Assembly: GCF_020782115.1 (NCBI RefSeq)
Contig: NZ_JAJGMW010000017.1
Span: forward strand, 1-64,000
From: Leeuwenhoekiella parthenopeia
GTDB lineage: Bacteria > Bacteroidota > Bacteroidia > Flavobacteriales > Flavobacteriaceae
Length of the DNA stretch: 64,000 nucleotides
Reading direction: 5' to 3'
Within the stretch, counting starts at the first letter, position 1. Every line of letters starts with the position of its first letter. Positions 54,201-61,386 of the stretch are shown piece by piece. Under the pieces are notes generated by a model. The model saw nothing but the letters and a program-made list of their open reading frames with translations, searched no databases and was not told where the DNA came from. The position numbers and the translations under genes are program-made.

Positions 54201-54332
54201 TACACTACGGTTCAAAACCCATTCACTTTTTCAGATTATGATGGCTGGGATCCTGAAAACGCCGGTAGAAACGACTATGGTGCCTCTTTTATGGCTCGCA
54301 CCTATATGGCCGGTATAAACTTTACATTCTAA
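51210..54332 (+). CDS. SusC-family TonB-dependent transporter (third pair)
   Basis: About 1040 residues from the ATG at 51210; the frame also has a TTG at 51183, but the start MRTFLPLRMLKQITLVMLAL fits a signal peptide ending near residue 32. The regulatory domain (ISGVVYDTESGETLPGVSVS, DLDGSFQL) is followed by the box SLEEVAIIGYGKVKRSNLTG, a plug with RVRGANTINT and YGSRGTNGVVIIQTKKGK, and the barrel ending AGINFTF. It imports a glycan of unknown kind, likely that attacked by the GH89 and GH28-like enzymes downstream. A candidate operator for the FadR-type regulator lies before it. Confidence 0.93.
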   Translation: MRTFLPLRMLKQITLVMLALLGTTTIMASPALGEIFDHYDQKTISGVVYDTESGETLPGVSVSIKGTNTGTITDLDGSFQLQVEPGAVLVFSYVGYMKQEVPVGDQTSLTVNMQTDVQSLEEVAIIGYGKVKRSNLTGSVSTVSSEVLEQTNKVDAVSSIQGQVAGVTVQRTDNKPGAGGFNIRVRGANTINTAGDNGGYSPGQNPLFVVDGIFVDDISFLNPADIERMDVLKDAASAAIYGSRGTNGVVIIQTKKGKEGKLTVRYNNYIGFKEIYNLPPIFNGKTYIPFLRDVIVGNQFASNKDGNFSQYSADTVDINEYLSDEERENIANGVSTDWVDLITRNGFQQNHTLDVSGGNDKTVYAAGLGYTEDQGTIYGEDFKRYTLKGNIQSDITDWLTFGYDNYITLATTNEGSLEAFRSAYRLKPIGRAYDDNGDLLFLPTQKETQVSNPIFDTQNWKLENKYINFIGNISLSVKPVEGLSITTKFAPNVKYTRLGEYRGLLTKSTIGNQSNTRAEVNNYLDYSYTWDNIVDYSLDIDKDNSLAATLVYSRFLQDNESYRIQVRNFTSDNFLFYNLGAGSNVNSYGSGFSRQTLESYTARVNYNLMDRYILTLTGRYDGASVLSDDNKWAFFPSASFAYRVIREDFMRNQNVFSDLKLRLSYGQTGNNGIGGGLNPLGTLSLLESSYTNIGDASVPTLYVNGLANQDLSWERTSEVNFGLDFGFLNNRITGSVDLYNRDIKDIIFYRPLPTVTGFGGTFDNIGESRNRGIEVGLNAKIIDNENFTWSTNINFASNRNEIVNLYGNSDEIIFGAQGGTFIHRVGEATGSLYGFKFDGIWQLDEAAEAATYGQKPGQVRVVDVNGDGQITEQGDRVILGNPLPKWTGGITSTMNYKNFDFSFFVYTSQGVTISSNFHNSRAFSYDGEPARLWNGYDTDYWTPTNPTNNWFQPGNGGPYQQAIKNMDVSFVKVGFMTLGYALPQETIRKFGIQKLRLYTTVQNPFTFSDYDGWDPENAGRNDYGASFMARTYMAGINFTF

Positions 54333-54346
54333 AAAATATTAGTATT

Positions 54347-55963
54347 ATGAAAAAATCAATTTATACTTCAGCCCTCGCTTTACTGCTTACCGGTACGCTG
54401 CTTACCGGTTGCGATGATTTCCTGGAGGAAACAAACAGACAGGCAATCAGTATTCCATCTTCACGAGAGAATACAGAAAGCTTCATCCAACTCGTGAACT
54501 ATATCTACGAAATAACCCGAGAAAACACCACCCACTATCAGCCTAATATGCTTTATGTGCTGGAAGATTTGGGTACCGATATCGTGACCCGCGCCTCTCC
54601 TCTTACAGGGACAGATGCGATTAACGACTATGTGGATATGAACGCTTCCAATTATGTGATGCAGGTCTACTGGGCTAATCAATATGAGCAGATCGCAGCG
54701 GCAAATACCTTGCTTGCAAACGCTGATTTGATTGATGGTGTTGAAGAAAGTCTGAAAAACAGAGGGGTCGGCGAAGCCAAATTTTTCAGAGCCTGGTCCT
54801 ATTTCAATCTGGTTGAAAACTATGGCGATGTACCCGTTGTCACCGAACCTATCACTACAGCCCAATCTGATTTTACCCGTGCCGAAGAAGAGGAAGTTTA
54901 TGAGCTGATCGTTAGCGACCTTAACGATGCCATCAGTGCGGTTGATGAAAATCCGGAAGAATTTGGCCGTGTATCTAAAGATGCCGCACGCCACTTACTT
55001 TCTAAAGTTCTCCTGACCCGTGGTTACAAGTCTTTTGCGGCATCAGACGATTACACCCGTGCAATTGCCCTGGCCGAAACGGTGATCAACAATCACCCGC
55101 TTGAGCCTACATTTGCCGATGTGGTTGATATTGAAAACCAACGCAATGACGAAGTGGTCTTCTCTTTCCTGTTTGGTACCGAAACCTCTAGCCTGGGCTG
55201 GGGTAATACCAAACACTTATTGTACAAGTTTGAATACTTCAACTATCCCGGTTTAGCTCGTGGTAGCTTATATCAAAATGGTATCGGTAGAATGCCAACT
55301 CCGTTTTTCTTCAATATGTTTGATGAGGAAGATACCCGTGATGAAGAAACCCTGAGATATGTTATTTACGCAGACGTAGCTGAAGACGGCCTCGAAGTAG
55401 GCGATACGGCAATTTATTTCCCAAAAACGGCGTGGACTCAGGAACGTATAGACAGCAAGCCTTACGCGGTAATCAATCCAGATCAGTATCTGGTTAATGA
55501 TGGAGTTACGAATGTTCACTGGCCAATGTTTAAGAAATTTGACGACCCGGGCGCTCCATTTACGTATGCCAACGAGCGTGCCTTTGGTGATCGCGATATG
55601 GTTATTATGCGTGGAGCTGAAGCCTATCTGATTGCTGCTGAAGCTGCATTGCAAAACAATAATCCGGGTGCTGCTGCCACTTATCTTAATGCCGTACGTT
55701 CACGTGCCGGTATCACAACCCCGCTTACTGCAGGAGATGTAGATCTGGCTCTTATTTTAGATGAACGTGCCCGTGAATTGATTGGCGAAGTAAACCGCTG
55801 GATGGACCTAAAACGTACCGGTACTTTGATATCAAGAGTTTTAGAATACAACCCGCACGCAGCGCTTAACAATGCAATAGCCGAAAAACACCGTCTGAGA
55901 CCCATACCCCAGTCTGAGATTGATGCTTCCGGAAAAACAATAAGCCAAAACCCGGGTTACTAA
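54347..55963 (+). CDS. SusD-family outer-membrane lipoprotein (third pair)
   Basis: 538 residues. Lipoprotein signal ending at Cys22 (LLTGTLLTGCDDFLEE). SusD core: GEAKFFRAWSYFNLVENYGDVPVV, DAARHLLSKVLLTRGYKS, the YLIAAEAALQNNNPGAAATY segment, and RARELIGEVNRWMDLKRTG with the end RLRPIPQSEID. It caps the SusC partner 15 bases upstream and binds the imported glycan. A perfect terminator follows, so the pair forms a two-gene transcript, separate from the enzymes beyond the regulator. Confidence 0.93.
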   Translation: MKKSIYTSALALLLTGTLLTGCDDFLEETNRQAISIPSSRENTESFIQLVNYIYEITRENTTHYQPNMLYVLEDLGTDIVTRASPLTGTDAINDYVDMNASNYVMQVYWANQYEQIAAANTLLANADLIDGVEESLKNRGVGEAKFFRAWSYFNLVENYGDVPVVTEPITTAQSDFTRAEEEEVYELIVSDLNDAISAVDENPEEFGRVSKDAARHLLSKVLLTRGYKSFAASDDYTRAIALAETVINNHPLEPTFADVVDIENQRNDEVVFSFLFGTETSSLGWGNTKHLLYKFEYFNYPGLARGSLYQNGIGRMPTPFFFNMFDEEDTRDEETLRYVIYADVAEDGLEVGDTAIYFPKTAWTQERIDSKPYAVINPDQYLVNDGVTNVHWPMFKKFDDPGAPFTYANERAFGDRDMVIMRGAEAYLIAAEAALQNNNPGAAATYLNAVRSRAGITTPLTAGDVDLALILDERARELIGEVNRWMDLKRTGTLISRVLEYNPHAALNNAIAEKHRLRPIPQSEIDASGKTISQNPGY

Positions 55964-55970
55964 AACTAGA

Positions 55971-56017
55971 AAATCCGTCAATCCCGGGCTTAGCCTTAAG
56001 ATTGACGGATTTTTTTA
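55971..56017 (+). terminator. Rho-independent terminator of the third SusC/SusD pair
   Basis: A perfect 12-bp stem (AAATCCGTCAAT and ATTGACGGATTT) followed by a run of T. The convergent FadR-type regulator gene ends 21 bases beyond. Confidence 0.88.
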
Positions 56018-56037
56018 TTCAATTATTAATTGAGCGT

Positions 56038-56736
56038 TTAGCTCAGTTTGCTAAAGTGCGGAGTAAGGTGATTGCGCATGTTTTCTCGGAATTCATAAGC
56101 AGTGCCGCTACGCAGCGTTTCAACCAGATCATTATGCGAGATACTACCCCGCTTGGGTTCTGCGGCAGACTTAGATTCCTGCTGCATCATATAATGAAAA
56201 ACGGGTAAAAGCATAGATTGAAAACGGTTTAAAGTCCCGTTTCCGGACATTTTATAGAGATAGGAATGAAATTCAATCTCGTAAGCCAGACGGGTTTGAA
56301 GATCGGTTTTACAAAGCGGGTCATTAGCCTCCCGGTCTACAATCTCCTGTAAATTATCAACATCAGAATCTTTTTTTCTAATGAACAGCAACTCACTCAT
56401 ACCTACTTCAAGCACCAGACGCAGCTCAAAAATGTGTTGCATAGCTTCTTCACCAAGCAGGTCCGGGTCCATAATGCGCTCTATTCCGCTTAAAATATCG
56501 GGTTCTGCTATAAACATCCCCTTGCGTTTTTTAGACTCAACAACGCCCAGCATACGCAAACGGCTAAGAGACTCACGCACGATGTTACGGCTAACGCCCA
56601 GATTTTCGGCTAGCTCAATTTCTCCGGGTAGTGAATCGCCAGATTTGAAACGATTCTCTTTTAAAAATTCAAGAATACGTTGTTCTACCTGCTCGACCAG
56701 AGATACAGATTTAATCGGTTTAATTTTAGTAGACAT
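56038..56736 (-). CDS. FadR-subfamily GntR transcriptional regulator
   Basis: 232 residues. N-terminal winged helix (about 10-80): QVEQRILEFLKENRFKSGDS, LPGEIELAENLGVSRNIVRE, SLSRLRMLGVVESKKRKGMF. C-terminal all-helical FCD domain (about 95-225) with the His-bearing segments EIEFHSYLYKMSGN, SHNDLVETLRSG and NHLTPHF that would bind a metal and a small acid. FCD-type regulators commonly respond to sugar acids such as uronates. It lies between the SusC/SusD pair and the GH28-like gene, reads away from the latter, and near-identical palindromes stand before both. This suggests that it controls both transcripts and perhaps its own gene. Confidence 0.9.
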   Translation of the reverse strand: MSTKIKPIKSVSLVEQVEQRILEFLKENRFKSGDSLPGEIELAENLGVSRNIVRESLSRLRMLGVVESKKRKGMFIAEPDILSGIERIMDPDLLGEEAMQHIFELRLVLEVGMSELLFIRKKDSDVDNLQEIVDREANDPLCKTDLQTRLAYEIEFHSYLYKMSGNGTLNRFQSMLLPVFHYMMQQESKSAAEPKRGSISHNDLVETLRSGTAYEFRENMRNHLTPHFSKLS

Positions 56737-56835
56737 AGATTTGATGGTTGGTGGTAAATTTCTGATAAAACAACTAAAACTTAAGACATTCTAAATGTAA
56801 TTTTAACACATATTTTAAATATATTGCTATTTAAA

Positions 56836-56850
56836 TTATGTCCTACATAT
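56836..56850. promoter_or_regulatory. Near-palindrome, second candidate FadR/GntR-type operator
   Basis: TTATGTCCTACATAT shares 13 of 15 bases with the perfect palindrome at 51148. It lies in the 121-base gap between the divergent regulator and GH28-like genes, ending 7 bases before the GH28-like ATG. Confidence 0.55.
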
Positions 56851-56857
56851 AAAATTA

Positions 56858-58270
56858 ATGAACATAACGAATATACACGATTTTGGAGCCGTAGGTGACG
56901 ATTTTACAAATAATTCGGTTTCCATTCAAAAAGCAATTGATCATTGCGCCGGCCTGGGGGGCGGAAAAGTCGTTATTCCTGCCGGTAAAGCTTTCCTGTC
57001 GGGACCTTTTGACCTCAAATCAAATATTGAATTGCATCTGGAACAGGGCGCTGTGCTTAAAGCATTCCCGGACGAAGGGGCTTATACTAAAAGTGCATTT
57101 AGACAAAATCTGGGCGAAGGTACCATCTGGATAGGTGGAGAAAACCTCAACCAGATTTCTATTACCGGTGGAGGAACAATAGATGGCAACGGAATCTTTT
57201 TTATGGGTGATGAGCTTCACGATTCCTACGAACTGAAGCCTTTTGAAACCATCGATCCCAGACCGCACATACTCACACTGGTATCCTGTAAAAATGTAAA
57301 AATGCACGGCATTACGGTAAGCAATGCTGCCTACTGGGCCCTGCATTTTATAGGTTGCTACGACGTTTCTATCGCAAATATTTCGATATATAACGATCTT
57401 AAAGTGCGCAACAGCGACGGCATTGATCTCGATCACTGCCAAAATGTGCGCATCAGCAATTGCCATATCGAGTCTGGTGACGACTGCATTTGCCTTAAAA
57501 GCCGAAGGGAATACGAAGAGTTAGGCCCTTGTAAAAATATCGTAATTTCAAACTGCACCCTGATCAGCACTTCGTGCGCCATAAAAATTGGCTCCGAAAA
57601 TATGGATGCCATCAGCCACGTTACCTTTAATAACTGCATTATTACAGGCAGTTGCAGGGGTATCGGCATTCAAAACCGCGATGAAGGCACCGTGTCAGAC
57701 ATCATCTTTTCGAATATTATGGTCGAATGTAAGCAGTTTTCTGACGTCTGGTGGGGAATGGCAGAGCCTATTTACATCACGGCCTATCCACGTGCCTCGC
57801 ACGATCACAAAGACGCGGGCTGGAGATTGAAACCCGGAGCTGCCGAAGCCGGTATTGGTAAGGTTTCTAACATCACCTTTGCAAACATCAGATGCAAGAG
57901 CGAAAACGGGATTTTTCTGGGAGCAGCATCGCCAGATCTTCTGGATAACATTCGCTTTAACGATATTGACCTCGAGATTTCAAAAACCACCAAATATCCG
58001 GGAGGGTATTACGATTGCAGACCCTGCAAGGATGCTGATTTCATCGGCGAGCAAACCGCCGGTTTTTATATGGTAAATGCCAGCAATGTTTACATCTCAA
58101 ACACCACGGTAAACTGGGGAACTCAAAGACCAGATTACTACGGTAACGCGCTTTATGCCGAAAATATAACCTCTTTGGTGCTCGATAATTTTAAAGGGGA
58201 GGCCGCATTTGATCATCTGGAAAGCATCGTTAAACAGGGACAAACACAACTCGAAAAAATTTCAAATTAA
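56858..58270 (+). CDS. GH28-like enzyme, predicted cytoplasmic, with altered active-site motifs
   Basis: 470 residues with the right-handed beta-helix pattern of GH28 (polygalacturonase) proteins: DFGAVGDDFTNNSVSIQKAI at the start, TGGGTIDGNG, and repeated short beta strands. The three catalytic Asp residues are present: Asp187 in NSDGID, and Asp208 and Asp209 in SGDDC. But the usual GHG is replaced by SCA (Cys240 for His) and the usual RIK by GIQ near 270-272, so substrate binding must differ from true polygalacturonases. No signal peptide is present, so it should act in the cytoplasm on an imported oligosaccharide. It is followed after 2 bases by a symporter gene. A rhamnogalacturonan-type or other alpha-uronide substrate is possible. 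Confidence 0.85.
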   Translation: MNITNIHDFGAVGDDFTNNSVSIQKAIDHCAGLGGGKVVIPAGKAFLSGPFDLKSNIELHLEQGAVLKAFPDEGAYTKSAFRQNLGEGTIWIGGENLNQISITGGGTIDGNGIFFMGDELHDSYELKPFETIDPRPHILTLVSCKNVKMHGITVSNAAYWALHFIGCYDVSIANISIYNDLKVRNSDGIDLDHCQNVRISNCHIESGDDCICLKSRREYEELGPCKNIVISNCTLISTSCAIKIGSENMDAISHVTFNNCIITGSCRGIGIQNRDEGTVSDIIFSNIMVECKQFSDVWWGMAEPIYITAYPRASHDHKDAGWRLKPGAAEAGIGKVSNITFANIRCKSENGIFLGAASPDLLDNIRFNDIDLEISKTTKYPGGYYDCRPCKDADFIGEQTAGFYMVNASNVYISNTTVNWGTQRPDYYGNALYAENITSLVLDNFKGEAAFDHLESIVKQGQTQLEKISN

Positions 58271-58272
58271 TC

Positions 58273-60432
58273 ATGGTTTTAGGCTTATCATATCTGGATA
58301 TTGCAGTACTGGCGCTTTACTTTGGTGTCATTGTTTATATCGGCATACGGTCTAGCCTGAAAATTAAAAAGGAAGAAGACTATTTTCTGGGAGGCAGAAA
58401 ATTTGGAAAACTCTTCTCAACCTTTGCCAGTTTTGGGCAGGCCACCTCAGCCGATGGCCCTGCGGGTGTCGCGACCACAACCTTTAAAAACGGCGCCAGC
58501 GGCATCTGGAGTTCGCTTTTAATGCTTTTTGCCACCCCCCTGTTTTGGATTACGGCACCCTGGTTGCGACGCCTGCGCATCACCACGATGGGCGATTTTT
58601 ATGAGGAGCGTTACGCTTCGCGAAAAATGGCCGCCACCTATGCTTTAGTGGGAACCATTGGGATGATGGGTTTGCTTTCGGTAGGTTATAAGGCGGTGAC
58701 CACCACGGCTCTGGCAATGACCGGAAAGCCGGAAACTGCACTAACTGCAACCGAAAAGCTCGAAAAAGAAAAAGCAGATCGCCTTTTTGAACTTTCCAAC
58801 GAAAACTTCACCTACCTCTCACAGGCCGAAAAACAGGAATTAACCGAACTGAGACAGGAAAATCCACGAGCGCTTTTCAGTTATTTTTCTGAAGATGTAC
58901 TCATCTGGACCATCTGTTTTATCGTACTGTTTTATACGGCATTGGGAGGACTCGAAGCCGCATTTTACACCGATTTGCTTCAGGGAATTTTTATCATTCT
59001 GCTTTCAATCATTCTCATACCCTTCGCTTGGCAGGCGATTAATCAGCAATTTGGCGGCAGCGGCATGATGCAGGCGCTCACCAACCTGCACGAGCAACTG
59101 CCCGAAAGCACTTTTGAAGTTTTTGGTTCGCCTGCAACTTTAGATTTTACCTGGTATTTTATTGTTATGGCGGCATTGGTTTCGGGGATGACGGTTGTAG
59201 CCCAGCCTAACCAGCTGGTAACAGCAGGAGCCGCAAAAAGTGAAGACGCGGCACGCACCGGCTTTGTGACCGGCACGTTTATGAAACGTATTGTGACCAT
59301 CCTCTGGGGAATGGTAGGGCTTTGCGCCATTTTGCTCTATGGGGGTAAAATCATGAACTCCGATTTTGTTTGGGGTCATGCCACCACCCAATTACTGGCA
59401 CCGCTGGGATTAGGTCTGGTAGGATTGATGCTGGCCAGTCTGATGGCGGCTTTGATGTCAACGGCAGACTGCCTGATGATTACCGTTTCCGGACTGGTAG
59501 TCAACAATTTTTACAAATACTTCATCCCCGATAAGTCTGCCAGACATTACATCTGGGCCGGGAGAATATCGGGCGCTATTTTTCTCATCGGGGCTGCGGT
59601 AATTACGACTCAGTTTGACACCATTCTGCAGATTTTAAAGTTTATCTGGGAGTTTTTTGTGGTGTTTGTAGCCGCATTCTGGCTGGGACTAAAATGGCGA
59701 CGTGCCAATCGAATTGCTGCCTGGTATTCGATCCTACTTACCTTTTTGCTTTTTTATTTTATCCCCATGCTTTTACCCATAGTATTTCCGGAGATGCGTA
59801 CCGATGAAAGCCTGACAAAGCTCACCGAATCACGCATCGTCACCCGAAATTACGAAGTAAAAGAAGTAGATCTTGAAAACCGAAAGTACGATATCGCGCA
59901 ATGGGAAAAACTTCCACAAAGCGAAAAAGATCAAATCAAAAAACCGGAAGCACTTGTGCTGGGCGGTACTAACGCCGTAGACTATGCGATGCCGCAACAG
60001 GCTATATTTTGGTCTAAAGGAGTTTCGGTAAATAAAGCTGATGAGCGCTACGGCCGCGGCTACATTTACCTGGAATTGTACCTGCTCGACCGTCTGGGCT
60101 GGGATCTTTCCAGGAATCCCTATGCCTTAAACGAAACCATAAGACTGGGCATACGCCTGCTGTTTCCGTTTTTGATACTCATCTTCATCGCTTTGGCAAC
60201 AAAACCTGATCCCGACGAACATTTAAAGTTCTTCTACCAGAAGATGCGCACCCGGGCGATTGATAACAGTACCTTAAAAAATCAACCGGTTACCGAAAAA
60301 CTCTTATTCCCCAACAGCAATTGGGAATTGTACACATGGAATAGAAAGGACAGCACGGGCTTCCTGCTCGCCTGCCTCATTGTTCTGCTAATTATTGGAC
60401 TACTCTACCTGATGGTCTCCCTCGGGTCTTAA
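58273..60432 (+). CDS. Sodium/solute symporter family (SSS) transporter
   Basis: 719 residues, with about 13-14 membrane helices. Family motifs: YFGVIVYIGIRSSLKIKKEEDYFLGGR with the first helix, FASFGQATSADGPAGVATTTF in the substrate/sodium region, FYTALGGLEAAFYTDLLQGIF, and MASLMAALMSTADCLM. Two soluble insertions are noteworthy: a charged, probably helical loop of about 50 residues (EKLEKEKADRLFELSNENF and on) between early helices, and about 120 residues near the C-terminal part (TKLTESRIVTRNYEVKEVDL onward). SSS carriers bring in sugars, inositol, sialic acids or sugar acids. Placement between GH28-like and inositol oxygenase genes suggests a uronic-acid or inositol-containing substrate. 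It is not identified further. Confidence 0.87.
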   Translation: MVLGLSYLDIAVLALYFGVIVYIGIRSSLKIKKEEDYFLGGRKFGKLFSTFASFGQATSADGPAGVATTTFKNGASGIWSSLLMLFATPLFWITAPWLRRLRITTMGDFYEERYASRKMAATYALVGTIGMMGLLSVGYKAVTTTALAMTGKPETALTATEKLEKEKADRLFELSNENFTYLSQAEKQELTELRQENPRALFSYFSEDVLIWTICFIVLFYTALGGLEAAFYTDLLQGIFIILLSIILIPFAWQAINQQFGGSGMMQALTNLHEQLPESTFEVFGSPATLDFTWYFIVMAALVSGMTVVAQPNQLVTAGAAKSEDAARTGFVTGTFMKRIVTILWGMVGLCAILLYGGKIMNSDFVWGHATTQLLAPLGLGLVGLMLASLMAALMSTADCLMITVSGLVVNNFYKYFIPDKSARHYIWAGRISGAIFLIGAAVITTQFDTILQILKFIWEFFVVFVAAFWLGLKWRRANRIAAWYSILLTFLLFYFIPMLLPIVFPEMRTDESLTKLTESRIVTRNYEVKEVDLENRKYDIAQWEKLPQSEKDQIKKPEALVLGGTNAVDYAMPQQAIFWSKGVSVNKADERYGRGYIYLELYLLDRLGWDLSRNPYALNETIRLGIRLLFPFLILIFIALATKPDPDEHLKFFYQKMRTRAIDNSTLKNQPVTEKLLFPNSNWELYTWNRKDSTGFLLACLIVLLIIGLLYLMVSLGS

Positions 60433-60501
60433 TTGATGAATAGGCTTAGAGGCCATTAAAATGAAGAACTAAAAAAAACTGTTTAACCTGAATTTATAGT
60501 T

Positions 60502-61365
60502 ATGAAAGATAGCAATCAAAACGCGCAACCGCTGGGTAGTCTTGACGAGTGGGAAGATGATGTGGTGCGCCGTTATCCTGAAGAGGCACATAAAGCCAAG
60601 GAAGAATTTCGCAATTACGAGGCTCCGGCTCGTGATACGGTAAAAGAGTTTTACCGCATCAATCACATCAACCAGACGTATGATTTTGTGCTCGAAAAGA
60701 AAAACGACTTCCTCAAATTTAACCGTCGTGAGATGTCGCTTTGGGATGCAGTCGAATTTTTAAATACGCTTGTTGATGACTCTGACCCGGACATTGACCT
60801 CGATCAAACCCAGCATTTACTGCAAACCTCTGAAGCCATACGCGCAGACGGGCATCCGGACTGGTTTGTGCTTACCGGTTTCTTACACGATCTGGGTAAA
60901 GTATTGTGCCTTTTTGGCGAACCGCAGTGGGCTGTTGTGGGCGATACCTTTCCCGTAGGTTGTGCCTATTCAGACAAAATCGTGTATCCGGAATTTTTTA
61001 AGCAAAACCCCGATTATACTAATGAGCGCCTCAATACCAAATATGGGGTTTACAAACCCAATTGCGGCTTAGATAACGTGCACATGTCCTGGGGTCACGA
61101 TGAGTACCTCTACCACATTATGAAAGACTATTTGCCCGAGCCGGCTTTATATATGATACGCTATCATTCGTTTTACTCGCAGCACCGCGAGGGCGCTTAC
61201 GATCACCTGATGAGCAAACACGATCACGAGATGTTTAAGTGGGTTGATAAATTCAATCCGTATGATTTGTATTCCAAGGCTCCTACCCCGCCAAACGTAA
61301 AAGAACTGCGTCCCTATTATGAGGATTTGGCTGCCAAATTCCTGCCGGACACCCTGAAGTTTTAG
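60502..61365 (+). CDS. myo-Inositol oxygenase (MIOX)
   Basis: 287 residues, about the size of the animal and plant enzymes. It oxidises myo-inositol to D-glucuronate with O2 at a two-iron centre. All six iron ligands seen in mouse MIOX have equivalents: His105 in [12 protein letters not shown], His129 and Asp130 in FLHDLGK, His199 in [10 protein letters not shown], His222 in RYHSFYSQH, and Asp255 in [11 protein letters not shown]. The segments [27 protein letters not shown] and [16 protein letters not shown] also match. It is cytoplasmic. The gene is co-directional with the symporter (69 bases before) and the GH89 gene (21 bases after). Its D-glucuronate product could join the glucuronate route found in the xylan locus. 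Confidence 0.96.
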   Translation: MKDSNQNAQPLGSLDEWEDDVVRRYPEEAHKAKEEFRNYEAPARDTVKEFYRINHINQTYDFVLEKKNDFLKFNRREMSLWDAVEFLNTLVDDSDPDIDLDQTQHLLQTSEAIRADGHPDWFVLTGFLHDLGKVLCLFGEPQWAVVGDTFPVGCAYSDKIVYPEFFKQNPDYTNERLNTKYGVYKPNCGLDNVHMSWGHDEYLYHIMKDYLPEPALYMIRYHSFYSQHREGAYDHLMSKHDHEMFKWVDKFNPYDLYSKAPTPPNVKELRPYYEDLAAKFLPDTLKF

Positions 61366-61386
61366 ATTATTTTTATAATACCTGTT

